Assembly: GCA_959347315.1 (NCBI GenBank)
Contig: OY365810.1
Coordinates: 23,978,304-24,042,303 of the forward strand
Direction: 5' to 3'
Origin: Bimastos eiseni
Lineage: Eukaryota; Annelida; Clitellata; Crassiclitellata; Lumbricidae
DNA: 64,000 nucleotides
Shown here piece after piece: positions 37,491 to 49,364 of the stretch. Made by a program: the position numbers and the translations under genes. A model generated the notes under the pieces. That model did no database searches, was not told the origin of the DNA, and saw only the letters and a list, made by a program, of their open reading frames with translations. The stretch's first letter is position 1, and each line of letters starts with the position of its first letter.

Positions 37491-38560
37491 ACCAGCTTGG
37501 ATGACCGAGGCCACAGAACTATTAGACCTATTGTTACTCTAACTATTGCTTTTACTCTTATTATTACTTTTACAAGTACTTTTATAGGTCAAGTTACAAT
37601 TGTATTACTATTATTATAGTTTTTTAAAGTTTTATTTTGCCCGAGGTAGAAATTATCACCTAGGCTTTATGAAACTAAAGCTAAAATTGTGTTAAACGTT
37701 CTCGTCCTCAACCTGCTGCTCGAAAGATCCCCTAATTACCACGGTGCAAAAGCGTCGTGTGCAAACAGACAAACGCTGGAGCAGATGAATTGATTTGCAA
37801 GGATCGGCCGTTGCTTCTGTCATGCGACGACCCAACTCCTACGAAAACTCAAGCCCAGATGGGGCCAAGTGATTCAACCGCCACTGGAATCAATTCGTGG
37901 GTTGCAGGAAATGACGATTGTTTGGTACGCTTACTTTCAGCGGCGTGCTGCGCTGCTCCACCCATTACAGTCGATGTCAGATGTACATACGAGAGTGCAC
38001 ACGTATGGATGGCTGTTGCGTCTCATGCTATTAATCAGCCTTTTGGTCATAGGACCAGTATGGTTACATCTGGTCTTTTGCCATCTGTGCGATTAATGCC
38101 CAATTATTATTATTATTATCATTATATTTATTATTATTATTATTACTGCTATTATTATTATTTTCATTTCTAATGTTATAATTGATTTTACTATTATTAT
38201 TGCTACTATCATTATTAGTTTCTGCGCATGTCATCGACTAAGTCGGTCGACTGATCGATTTCTGCGTCATTTTGATGAACATTTTACTTTATATGCTGAA
38301 TTTGCTCGTTAACTTCGAACACGTTGTAGTTATTTAGTTCCAGGTTTGCGTAACAGACTTATTCGTCGGCTTTGACATGGGCTTTGCGTGTTTAAGAGAC
38401 ATTTTGTTCGCAAGTTGCCTAGGCCATGTAACTGCATCAGACCATTCCTTCGGATGTATGCGGTCGAATCAAAGCCATGCGGAACGTGTATGTCTCCTGC
38501 ATCTGATTGTATTCGTTCCGCTGGAGGGTGGTTGACGCGGCCATTGGAGAGACTTCGACC
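37491..38560. other. Intergenic with (ATT)n block
   Basis: Contains a trinucleotide ATT-rich stretch (about 38103-38163) and unassigned short ORFs. No family resemblance recognised. Confidence 0.45.
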
Positions 38561-38569
38561 GACAGCCAG

Positions 38570-39550
38570 AAGTGACTAATTACTATTCCATCTACCGGCC
38601 AACAAGCGACGTATGTTTTTTTATTGCATGTCTTACTTGTGCAACCACCAATATCCTGTCTAAAATAGTCGAAAAGATTGTTGCTTTTCACCTTACTGCT
38701 TATCTAGAAACCAAATAATCTGTTACCTGTCTAGCAATCGGGTTTCCTCAAGGGCCACTCTACCGAGACCCTTCTGATTCGCCTACTATCAGATATGTAT
38801 GGAGGTATCGATAGGTGGCAAGTGACTCTTCTGGCACTGCTGTACTGTACTGCACTGCACACATGTCAGCGCCGCTTTTGATAGCGTGGACCACAATATT
38901 CTACTTAGGCGCCTCTCTGTCTCATTTGGCCTTTCTGGTAACTTCCTTGATTGACTAAGATCTTTCTTGCACGATCGTTCCTTCTCAGTTATCTACGGGT
39001 CAACCAGATCTCCTTGGGTACCTGCCCCTTTTGGTTTACCCAAGGGATCGGTATTTGGTCCCCTTCTTTATATCATGTACACGGCCGACCTAGGCCTCCT
39101 TCTCGCAGCTAACCCTGCCCCAAACCAGTCTTATGCTGATGATGTCCAGGCATACATATACATGCACTGCCTGGCATCGGATGCTGCTCCCACAGTCCGA
39201 CCCATGAGCCTAGCGCTGGATATTCTTGGGGCTTGGAGTTGGATATCGTCGAACCGCCTGCGTAACAACCTATTCAAGACCCAATTGATCTGGCTAGGCA
39301 CGCGCCAACAGCTCGCAAAACTCAATCTTGCAGCCCTTGCCTCTGAGTTTCCGCAGTTTACATTCTGTACAACTGTACGCGATCTAGGTGTCATCCTAAA
39401 CCAGGAACTCACATTCACAGCCCACATTCCTCAGCTCTGTCGCAGCTGTTACTATCAGTTGCGCCAGCTGAGAGTTGTCTCCCGCTCTCTGACCATCAAT
39501 GCGACCACTACCCTGATCCATTCTTATATTGTCGCTCGCCTTGACTATTG
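38570..39550 (+). mobile_element. Non-LTR retrotransposon RT fragment (CR1/L2/Jockey-like)
   Basis: Degraded RT fingers and palm: AAFDSVDHNILLRRLS (about 38874-38920), then LPKGSVFGPLLY, the catalytic YADD at 39132-39143, and thumb-region TVRDLGVILNQELTFTAHI. The longest open part is 38967-39551, with stops upstream. It ends abruptly at LIHSYIVARLDY, where a second fragment begins. Confidence 0.85.
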
Positions 39551-40498
39551 ACTAGGATCTCCATCAACGGTCGTACAGCAGTGGCACCAGATGGAGCATG
39601 GAATTAGCCAGATCGCTGAGTGGATGAAGTCTAATAATAGACTGCGGCTCAATCCGGAAAAGACCAACTTCCTGTGGTGCGCAACCAGCAGAAGGTGTCT
39701 CAACCTTGACACTGGCGCTCTGAGTGTTTGAGGGACTTTGATCGCGCCTTTGACCACGGTGCGTGACCTCGGCGTCGTACTGTTGTCTGACTTATCCATG
39801 AGACGCCATGTCGCGTGGACAGTCGGCTGCTGCTTCCGTCAGCTCCGTCTCATCAGGAGCTGCATAAAGTTCTTGGTTTTCGAGGCGCTAGAGCAGCCGT
39901 CGATGCTTTCGTTATCGCTCGAGTGGACCGCTGCAACAGCTTGCTGGCCGGCGCACCTATGTCTTTTGGACGGTTTCCAGTCGGTGTTCAACGCTGCCGT
40001 CAGACTCATCTGCAACCGGAGGAAGTACGATCATTTGACGGCGCTCCTCCGTGATGTCCTGCATTGGCTGCCTGTCCCGTTTCGTATCGAGTACAAACTC
40101 TGTTTACTCGTTTTCAAATCAAAACACGGGGGACAGCGCCTGAGTACCTGCGCAATTACTATGTAGAGCCGCATGCCACTGCATCTGGGCTGCGGCTCAT
40201 ATCGCTTCAGAAGACCGACCTACGCGTACGGAGGACGAAGACGTGCTTCGGTGATCGCGCTTTCTCAGCCGCCGGTCCCAGATGCAGGAATGGTCTTCCG
40301 CTCGCCATCAGATTGGCCAACTCAGTGGACTCTTTCAAGTCCAAGCTCAAGACTTATCTCTTTTCGAAGGCTTATCCCGATTGTTAGTTGTATGTGAGGC
40401 GCCCTTGTAGCGGTATGACCGCGTTACGGCGCCATATAAATCGTCTTTATAATTATAATTATTATTATTATGATTATTATGATTATTATTATTATTTT
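39551..40498 (+). mobile_element. Second LINE fragment, 5'-truncated, with 3' tail
   Basis: It restarts just after the YADD region (IAEWMKSNNRLRLNPEKTNF), runs through TTVRDLGVVLLSDLSM and RLICNRRKYDHLTALLRDVL, and ends in a noncoding tail with TTACGGCGCCATATAAAT and an (ATT)n run at 40445-40498. It is split into three frames by frameshifts. Confidence 0.85.
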
Positions 40499-41010
40499 GT
40501 GTGCTCTACGCTGGCTTCCCGGCTGGACGGTTGGAGTGCTTGGAGCTGGTCCTGCGCACGGCCGCGCGCCTCATTGGCCGTATCCCAAAGTTCGGTCATG
40601 TCACTGATTATATGCTGGGTGTCCTGCACTGGCACCCTATCCCACAGCGTATTGTGTACCGCGTTTCTGCTTTGGTGTGGCGGTGCCTATTGGGTGCCGC
40701 CCCCACGTATTTGCAAGAGCTCTGTTGCTCTACCATGGGCGTGCACGGACGATGCGCTCCCCACTCTTCCACGCAGGGTGAACTCCTTGTTCCCCGTACG
40801 CGAACTACAATTAGACAGCATCGCGCTTTCTCTGTTGTTGACCCAATGGCATGGAATGAGCTACTATTATCGTTGTGTCTTATGCCTAGGGTTCATTCAG
40901 ATGCATTTTACAGTAGCCTTAAGACTTTTCTTTTCAGCCGGGATTGAGTCTGGAGCGCTCCTGAGTATTAACCTGGAAGGGGCGCTATATAATTTTTCAC
41001 AATAAATGAA
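40499..41010 (+). mobile_element. Third LINE fragment, C-terminal end and 3' tail
   Basis: GVLHWHPIPQRIVYRVSALV, GAAPTYLQELC and RVHSDAFYSSLKTFLFSRD, then a stop and the 3' signature GGAAGGGGCGCTATATAA followed by AATGAATGAAT. It starts directly at the (ATT)n end of the previous fragment. Confidence 0.8.
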
Positions 41011-41189
41011 TGAATATCCGGACCTGCGTCAACTTCCGCTATGCTGAGGGACTACTCGCCGAATTCGTTACCGTGTCTGCGAGCGCCGTCAACAGCCGCC
41101 GCTCAACCCCATCGACGCAACTTGGACCAGAGACTCTGAACATCCATTCCATCTATCAGCCATCGGCGAGAATCCGCTGGTTGGTTCCA

Positions 41190-41220
41190 CGCTTGTGCGT
41201 GGGCCCACCACGCACAAGCG
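41190..41220. repeat. Perfect 13-bp hairpin, 5-nt loop
   Basis: CGCTTGTGCGTGG and CCACGCACAAGCG flank GCCCA. Confidence 0.9.
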
Positions 41221-41403
41221 ACTGTTGACTCCAACAGCTTACTGTGCACTGATTTGCTAACTATTGCAAATTGTTCGTTAGAAAGGACAGTTAGCATCAT
41301 ATAGGCTAGCGCAGACAGAGCCTCTGAGTGGTTTTTACTGAATGTGCGCTATATGAAGTTCATTGAATGATTGATTGTAGAGCGGAGAACGCTATTTGTG
41401 TGA

Positions 41404-41815
41404 ATGGGAGACGAGGACAATGATGGTGGCGAATGGGAGAAGATTGGAGGCAGTTCATGGCAGAGGTTACGAAGAATCTTACACGTCGTTTCTTGGCAAG
41501 GCAAGATAACCAACAAGGTTATAAGCGAGAGAATGGTACAGGATGACATTGAAAGCAACATCAGAAGGAGAAGACTGAGGTTGATGGGGCATGTCTGCCG
41601 AATGGAGGAGGATGGACGAGCAAACCAGGCGATGTCCTGGTGTGTGGGAGAACGAAGGATGACAAGAAAGCCGAAGTAGGGCTGACCTGAGGAGACATTT
41701 AGAGATGCCCTGATAGTGTATGGAGCTGATGTCGTTTGATGTGGAGGTCGAGAGTCGAGACACACTGGCTTTGGACGGAGATGAAAGAAGGAGACGCATT
41801 GCCCGATGTGAAGAA
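41404..41815 (+). mobile_element. C-terminal remnant of another LINE-type ORF
   Basis: NIRRRRLRLMGHVCRMEEDG followed by RMTRKPK is the usual tail after reverse transcriptase in several LINE groups (RxRLRWLGHVxRM pattern). The open frame 41404-41679 is followed by stops. Confidence 0.65.
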
Positions 41816-41859
41816 AGTACTAGGTGAGTTCTAAGTAAGCTTAATTACCAGTACAACTA

Positions 41860-41950
41860 CTGTTATTAATACTATTATTATTGCTAATACTATAATTATA
41901 AATATTATTCCTATGATAATGGCCATTATTATTATTATTATTATTATTAT

Positions 41951-41987
<37 letters not shown>

Positions 41988-42019
41988 CGTAGTAGGTGGA
42001 GTAGTAGTAGTAATAGTAC

Positions 42020-42085
<66 letters not shown>

Positions 42086-42400
42086 GGGGAGTAATAGTAG
42101 TAGTAGTAGTAGTAGTAGTAGTACTATTATTACTACAACTATTACTAATACAATTACCATTACTAGTCTAATGCAATTGTTTCTGCTACTACTACCGAAC
42201 TGTTATAACTCCTATTACTATTACTGTTACAAGTAGGACTGCCATTACTATTACGACTACTTATATTATTGCTATTGCAATTGCAATCGTCATTACTATT
42301 TCTTTTGCTATCGTGATAGCTATTTCTATTACTGCCACTATTACTGCCACTATTACTATTACTTCTGTCGCAATTGTTATTATCAGCTTCGACAGCTGAA
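41860..42400. repeat. (ATT)n/(AGT)n trinucleotide expansion
   Basis: An ATT run turns into about 170 bp of nearly pure AGT/TAG with few interruptions, then into degenerate ATT/ACT steps. ORFs of poly-Leu and poly-Ser here are artefacts. Confidence 0.95.
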
Positions 42401-42413
42401 GGCACATTCCCTG

Positions 42414-42770
42414 TCCTTGACTACTAGCGCGGCATCAACGCTAGTGCATGCTTTTGTTGTAGCAAGGCTTGGCTACTGTAGCGCCTTATATGATGGACTT
42501 CCGGCTTGCCGGATCGGGGTCCTGAATAAGGTTCCACGCACTGCTACCCGCCTTGCTCTCTCCGCTCAGCTGCACAAGCTGAACTTATTGTACCCCGTTC
42601 CCGGACTGCTATCAGGCAAAGCCGCGCTTTCTCAGTGGCTGGTTTTGTGACATGGAATGGGCTCCCTACCACGCTTCGACAAATACCTATTAATCAGTCT
42701 GCCTCGTTTCTCAGTACTCTTAGGACTGTTCCTTTCGGCCGAGGTTGAGCTGGGAGCGCTTCTGAGTTGC
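42414..42770 (+). mobile_element. LINE C-terminal fragment (same type as 39.5 kb)
   Basis: STLVHAFVVARLGYCSALYD and GLPACRIGVLNKVPRTATRL match the HSYIVARLDY-to-NAAVRL segment of the neighbours. It then jumps by deletion to a tail with GAGCGCTTCTGAGT. Confidence 0.7.
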
Positions 42771-42879
42771 GTCGTTTGCGTTGCAAATCTTCTGTATAGC
42801 GTCGTCGTCGTCTACGTCGTCAGTCCTGGGTTAGTTACTTCGTCAGTCTGCGAGTCGTCTGCGTTGCGTTTCTGTGGCA

Positions 42880-43470
42880 AGCCATAGCAGATTTTGTGCA
42901 TTCAATTTAAAGCCGCAGCAGAACATGATCATATTGCGCTGCTTTAAGTTGCCGGAATTCTCAAGGAAGACGTCCGCAAAGTCCTTGGAGCAGCTGGATC
43001 CGTTGGTGAGAGCGACAGTATGCAAATGGTTGCCTCTACCGTACGATACTCCCAGCGGGTACTTTAATGCCAATGCAGCGGACCGAGGGGGACCATAAGT
43101 GCCGTGCCTGCACTACATTGTACCACCTTCAAAGGCCCGATGCATGGCCAAAGTGGATGCGTCTTCAGACCAAGTAATGCAGAGTGTGGCTGCAAGTCCA
43201 CTCTTCCTGGGGATGAGGATGAGGTCAAGAAAACGGCAACGGTGGCTGGTCATGAGCTAAGCAACGTCAAGGACGACAACGCTCTTCTGGAAACCCAACT
43301 CCACGCATCGGTTGTTTTCCGGCGCTATATATAGCACGGACAAACCCCAGCGTTCTACCGGACCCCAGACGCCATCGACTCAAAGTCTGTGCCAGGCATC
43401 CGTGCATCTCTGGGGCGATTGTCCTGAAATGCAGAGGTGCACTCCACAGTGCATCCTCAGCGCTCCTCCG
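42880..43470 (+). mobile_element. R2/NeSL-type LINE remnant
   Basis: LKPQQNMIILRCFKLPEFSR (from 42907) and LVRATVCKWLPLPYDTPSGY end in F-N-A-N-A-A-D-R-G-G. This follows the R2-clade thumb pattern (DxxVRxxVRxWLxLPxDTPxxYFxAxxxDGGLG). Frameshifts and stops follow from 43096, with only vague similarity beyond (RLFSGAIYSTD). It is a different lineage from the flanking CR1/L2-like pieces. Confidence 0.65.
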
Positions 43471-43714
43471 CACACTAGGAGTCAGTGCGAGTGACGAAAC
43501 CATCCTGTCGTGTTTACCTAGTGCTTACCTAGACCTCGAGCATGTTTCGACACTACTCTCGGGCGACAGGAAGAAACCAACGGACAACGGACGTTGCATA
43601 GCCCTGGAATCGCGTAAAATGCTTTTCTTTTCCCAACATGCGCTACAATCTGGACGCTCGACTTCCATGCTTCTATTCGTAATGCACGATAAAATATCTG
43701 AAGCTATAGCCTAT

Positions 43715-44106
43715 AGACAACAACGAGAACTCTATTGGTGTCTTCCTGGACCTATCTAAACCTTTCGTCACTATAAATCATAGTATCCTACAATGAAATT
43801 TTAAAAACTACGGGTATGGTATTTTCGGTGCCAAAAAATGGTCTATGAGTTAGGCCTACCCAAAAATAGGCAGCAACTTATCAACTGTAATCATACTCTT
43901 TCCTTATTAAAACCAATATGCTCTGGTCAGTCTGGTGTCCCTGGATTCTCCATTTTGGCTCCTCTTCTATTTATCCTACACAAAAACGGCCTACCAAATG
44001 TCTCTCCTGTAATGCTTTTACATCGTTTTGCTGAAGGCACCAACCTATTTGCCTCCCACTCCTCCACAGAAACCCTTGTGAGCGCTATGAGCTCTGAGCA
44101 AGATTA
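43715..44106 (+). mobile_element. Third non-LTR RT type, mutated
   Basis: GVFLDLSKPFVTINHSIL (about 43736), then SGVPGFSILAPLLFIL and HRFAEGTNLFASHSS. The catalytic FADD box reads FAEG, and the GVPQGS box reads GVPGFS, so the copy cannot be active. The middle is frameshifted. Confidence 0.7.
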
Positions 44107-44109
44107 AAT

Positions 44110-44210
44110 TACTAATCGTAATCGTAATCTCAATATTTCTACAGCGCCAACAAAAGCGAAGTCGTGGAAACCAGCTTATTCACAGGCTCTGCTCTGTGAA
44201 TAAGCTGGTT
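44110..44210. repeat. Dispersed ACCAGCTTATTCA repeat ending in a perfect hairpin
   Basis: CGTAATCGTAATCTCAATAT, CTACAGCGCC, GCGAAGTCGTGG, then a 16-bp perfect inverted repeat: AACCAGCTTATTCACA at 44169-44184 and its complement at 44195-44210 around a 10-nt loop. Confidence 0.8.
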
Positions 44211-47109
44211 CTGCTCTAATGAATTACACTAAATCGAGATAAAACCAATTTTCTCCTATTGAGGCCACTTAATGTATCGTTAGGCTCACAACCAATTACC
44301 TATGGTCTTCCAAAAAAATTTTTTCCAATAATCCGGGGACCCTGAAGGCCTACAACACCAGCAGAAACCTCTAATTGCGTCCTTAATTGGATCTCCTGCG
44401 TAATTTCCTGTGATAACTAATTGATGTATTTATTGTGTGCTAAAAATAAGCATAAAGAGATCAAACGAAATTATCTCTGCAGTTTAGAAGAGCAGGTTTT
44501 CATTCGTAGCTTAAAATTATGGTTTATTGGCTGTCTAGTGATGTAGTACTCGAGTCCAGTAAAGGACTCGATACCGTTTTTCTGAGGTCTCGTACTCGGA
44601 ATGACATGACTCAGACTTGGACTCGAAGCCCTTGACTGGAATTTTGACTCGGTTTCCGAGTTACGATTTTGTGATTTTGTCTCACTGTAGAAATTATGTG
44701 TGCTCACTGCTTACTTACTTCATACCATTCTAACATAGATTGCATTTAGATCTGTGTTCTTATTTAAAGGCCTTTTCTGCTTTACTGAGCCATAAATCTA
44801 GTAGGCCTCGCCTTTTCAAGGCAAGCTATCTTCTTCTTCATTCTTCGCTGTTAAGAGCGGAATTCAATTCTTGTTCCAACGGTTTTTAGGCTGTTAGCCA
44901 TTTTCTGGCTTTCCAGTTATGGATGCAATTTTCCTTTCATGGCAAGTTAAGCCTATATGAATGAGGTTCCGTGCTCTCGTGTCCAAATACGATTTTACAA
45001 CTGTCTGCAATTTTCTGCTTTTCTAGCAATGGATACAGTTACCCTCTTTCAGGGTATATCACCTTGTGATTTTTACCAACCTGGGATTTGCATTGCTAGA
45101 TTCTGACCAATTTTTTGAAGAACTTGCATTTTTGACGCCGCTGCGCAGAGTGGACTTTACGTTCGTCGTTCGTTTCGTAGGAATTCTCACCCCCTTATGA
45201 CCGACAAAACCTAGCAAAAGGCAAACTTATGATTATAAGATGTAGAATCCCAAGAGAGAGAAGAAGCTGAGGACCATGATGATGAAAAGAAGGAACAAAC
45301 AGGACAGTCAGAGGTATGAAAGTATTAGTGACTTAATATTCCTAGCCTCTCAACTTCACTATTTTAACTTGGATCGTGTTAAATGCATCAATTAATATCA
45401 TCCAACTGTTGTTTCTTTATGATCATTAAGCGATCCTATTTACGATGAGTTGGATGGCATCGCTGCCTGTCTCAAGGCGTATCAACAAGAACATTGCAAA
45501 GCGAGATACAACTAAGACAACGACCCTCATATGAAATATTTACATGGTAGGTATAAGCTTCGATCGCCTCGGGTCAAAGGTCGATGTCCAGTTCTGAGTG
45601 CTAGGAAAAGCGTGATTGAAGCGAAGGTACTTGGTTAGTCTGTAGCCTTCTCTGAGGTATTCGTAGGCCTATGCCAAAAGAGCGTCAAAGTTGTTCTTAA
45701 CGATCTAACCATTGGCCACTGCTCCGTTGTAAATGTATGTACTTAGGAGTGCACGTTAAGTCATTATGCAGGTGTGTATGCATACATAATACATTGTACA
45801 TAATGTCTTTCTCTAAGAATATCCTGGTGTCCCTGAAGCACTTTCGTTTTGGTTGTTAATACCTATTCTAACATCCATCCGTATCAAGCATGAAACAGAA
45901 AACGATGAAAACGATTTGTAGAGGAAGTAGGAAAATAATTGCACCTCGCCAGATAAGACTATCTCCATTTGCAAAGTCGTTAGCGGTCACAATAATTATT
46001 GGTCCCACTCAAGTGTTTCTCCTAACCACAAATTAGTCCCACACGTCACTTAGACACGCCAACATTAAAGTCGTATATAAAATGTATCTGTATTGACATT
46101 TATTTATCACATCTATTATCGTCTTTGAGGCCATGTAGGCCTAAGCCTAATAACTACCAAAATGTAGCCGTTGAGAGGTAAACTGCGTCTTTAAATGTTT
46201 AGAGAAATGACTACGTAAATACTTAAAATAGAACACTGATGACGAACACCTATAGTAGACATTTTACTAACTCTGATGCAAAATACTTTGGCCAATTTTC
46301 TAAGAAACCACCACCTCAACCGTTATCACTTGTAATTCTCGCCCCATGCCCCATTTCAGGTGTCCGCTCGATAGTCCGAAGGTTCGATAGTCCTAAGATT
46401 GTATACTCCCACATTTATTTAAATATAAGCTGGATTAATTGATGAAAAGAGAAAAGAATGTGTAAAACTGGAAACTGGATTGATATGAAAAGAATCATGC
46501 GTAAATGGAAGCTGGATGAATGAAATAAATGGCGCAATCCAGCTTCTAGCTAAGCATAATTCTTTACATCAACTAGCTTCCATTAAAACCGCAAGATTAT
46601 CACCTAATCGACCAAACACCATGCAATCTTCGGACTATCAAACCTTGGGACTATTAACACAGAACCCAATTTTATGTTGGGTCCATACTTTTCAGTTGTT
46701 CCTATATTACACAGTAGCAGTAGGCCTGCACGAACCATTTATACGGAGTACAGATTTCTTATCAGACTAACAAAACACGCATTCTACAGGTTTAAAATGT
46801 CTACCAGAGTTTAACTTACGCGCAATACAGGTGATTTCCTTTTGTGTAACCGGACTGCATGGCAGTTTGGAAAATGTCATCCGATCGCAGAATTCATTTT
46901 TTTCATATGCCTCAAAACATCAATAAGTTCATCAGTGAGCCGACGAGATTTATCGAATCAAATGCTGAGTTCTGAACAGCGATGATGTGATGCGAGTATC
47001 TCTGAAACACAAAATATAGACCATAGAAACCAAAACATCCAGACCAAAAAAACACCACCACCCCAAGAGCAAGCGAATAACCAAGACCAAAACAGCCCAT
47101 GAACCAACA
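44211..47109. other. Intergenic, mostly unassigned
   Basis: Contains a possible hAT end with repeated GACTCG/CGAGTC (44535-44660) and two exon-like stretches (45244-45312 and 45430-45515). The rest shows no recognised feature. Confidence 0.45.
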
Positions 47110-47110
47110 C

Positions 47111-47790
47111 CTATCGACTCCGTGGCCTCGACCTGCTTCTCCTCCTGGGTCGAGGAGCGGCAAGCATGAAACCGAATTCATCCTCGATGCACAAAGGAAT
47201 GCAGAAGCAACAGGTCACTGGTGCCGACTCTGGTCTAGGCAGCCATTCTACCTCAGTTCGATGAGTGATCGAACGAACAGAAACTGCAGGGGACCAGAAG
47301 ATTCTACGGTCAGAGCTTGGAGACCTATCAGATAGAGCAAGAGCAGCACCCAACTCGTCCTCTTCCATCGATCCATCATCCTTCGTTCGAGCAGAAGGCT
47401 CAAAGCTCGCGACATAACGGTCGAGCAGATTGGTGGAACCGCGAGACATTCTCACTGAGGAATGGTCGATAAAGCTTTCAGGATTCTCAACTGACACAGA
47501 GGGGGCGAAGGCTGGCTACAAGCGGTGGACAACAGCTACTAAGAAATGCCAAGCGGGAGGCCTTGCCCTTGCCAGCCTCTGGACTGTCTGCCTTGTGTGG
47601 CAGCACAGCCGCATCAGATTGCTGGTCTTCTCCCGGGACCGACTCTGAGGGAGAGGGAGACGGCATCACCCGACAACAACAGGGCAGCCTTCCTCCTGGC
47701 ACTAACCTTGTGTGGAAGGACACGCACAATTGACGCTGCATCGTCACCATCAGCAAAAATCTTGCGACTTAACGCAAGCATAGCTCAACA
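47111..47790 (-). pseudogene. Gag-like ORF of an unidentified retroelement
   Basis: On the minus strand a reading frame opens near 47780 (MLALSRKIFADGDDAASIVR), is interrupted, and continues in a shifted frame to 47111 with NLLDRYVASFEP, RTKDDGSMEEDELGAAL and an Arg/Pro-rich C-terminus. GC content is above the surroundings. The composition recalls Gag proteins of DIRS or Gypsy elements of marine invertebrates, but no diagnostic motif is seen. Confidence 0.35.
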
Positions 47791-47866
47791 TTCAATAGTA
47801 GCAATAAATCGTCAAAATAAAAAGTAGGCTCTAACCAACCTCAAAGCAAATCTCGCAATGGAACTG

Positions 47867-47935
47867 TGACGTCATGCGCAAATTGTTATCAAGAATCGGA
47901 AATGACGTCATTTATGTTGATTACATATAAGTAAG
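47867..47935 (+). promoter_or_regulatory. Two CRE palindromes and a TATA-like box
   Basis: TGACGTCA occurs at 47867-47874 and 47903-47910, 36 bp apart. CATATAAG follows at about 47924-47931. A small dyad, CAGAGAACTCTG, lies just downstream. This is a compact promoter layout, but no gene start is recognised after it. Confidence 0.4.
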
Positions 47936-48127
47936 GGCAGAGAACTCTGTGCGTTCTTAGTAATTAATAATTAACAATTTAATTACTTAGTACTTTAAGT
48001 CAGTATCGTGTATTCAGACAATATTAATATAAAACTATGATTAAGAAATGTATAAGACATATAATAGTAAGTCAGCAAGTATATTTCCTTAACACCTGCA
48101 ATCGCACGGTTTGCACACAGCCAAACA

Positions 48128-48130
<3 letters not shown>

Positions 48131-48195
<65 letters not shown>
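48131..48195. repeat. (CA)n microsatellite, about 32 units
   Basis: 65 bp of uninterrupted CA. Confidence 0.98.
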
Positions 48196-48197
<2 letters not shown>

Positions 48198-49115
48198 TAG
48201 ACCTAGCCCCTACACATAACAAAAGCTTATAGTAGTAAAAGAGTTGCGTTATTAATAACAAGAGATAAATCTCATAAGCGATTCATACTTTTATATAGCA
48301 TCCTTAGCTTATGATAAATTCACAGCGGGTTAAGTCATCCGCCCGAGGGAAGACGCACAGAATGTGGTCTGAGTTAGCTACAATAGATGCGAAGTCAATC
48401 ACATTGCTAGATAATCATCTGATGGATGGTCATTAGGGAGCATCCCATTTCGCACCAACCTACGCTAGACAGTACCGTAGGCCTTATACATGTATTTAGT
48501 CGAGAGCGATGGGCAGCATTAGTGAAACCGTACCATGCAGGGATATGCACAATAGACTTATAGTCGGGCCATGTGGCGGCCTAGAGCCCTAGACAACATC
48601 ATAGATGTAAGCTCCTGAGAGGTCGTGGGCGACAATAACTAGATCTAAATGCATATAGGCATGTAAGGACTGGTGGGCCCTGCTGAAAACTACGTCAGTA
48701 ATTAAGCCCCAAGCCCCGTCAATGCCATCCACCAGGCACCAGAGTAGGAAGGGCAACCCCCTCGGTGTCCGCTTGGTAATCCGAAGGTTCGATATATAGA
48801 CCAAAGATTCTGTAACGGAACGGGGCCTATTCGACAGTGACCAGGATGACGACTTGCAGCCCCGTCCGATATGGGGGTAGTTCGTGTTGCAGTCCGCTGA
48901 GTAAGGCTTCAGTGGTTTGCTGAAGACTAACCATTTAAGGTTTAAATAGCTCCTTTCTGGATGACGCTTGGAATAAGACACGCTTGTTCGATAATCTTCT
49001 TTTAATGTATAACGGAAAACAATACTTATGTAGCGCCGATTCGGAAACAGTCCGTATCTCACTCACTCAATACGCCCTACGTCGATAACTAACGAGTAAC
49101 TGCAACGCTACGTCA

Positions 49116-49170
49116 ATGGCTGACGGCGACTACTATGCTACGTCAATGGCTGACGGCGACTATCGCAAAT
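49116..49170. repeat. Two-copy direct repeat
   Basis: GCTACGTCAATGGCTGACGG plus CGACTA occurs twice, within the candidate LTR. Confidence 0.85.
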
Positions 49171-49364
49171 CTGCGACGACTATATCCACGACGACTATCG
49201 CAAGCCACGACGACTATTCGTGCTTCATAGGAGCCGAGACTGCAAGGCCGAAGCCGAATCTACAAGGCTCCCCGATGACAATCTCCAGACGACGGCGACG
49301 ACCACGATCCTACGACGACTCTCCGATGACGACTCTCTCTGATCCTTTTATACTAATTTGCCGT

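Noticed and set aside
37757..38173. 138-aa ORF ending in poly-Tyr
   Set aside because: The C-terminal third is an (ATT)n repeat, and the rest shows no family resemblance.
41831..42236. Long poly-Leu/Ile and poly-Ser ORFs on both strands
   Set aside because: They are translations of an (ATT)n/(AGT)n microsatellite.
48589..49062. 157-aa minus-strand ORF
   Set aside because: No recognisable motif. It overlaps the edge of the candidate LTR, and codon content looks random.
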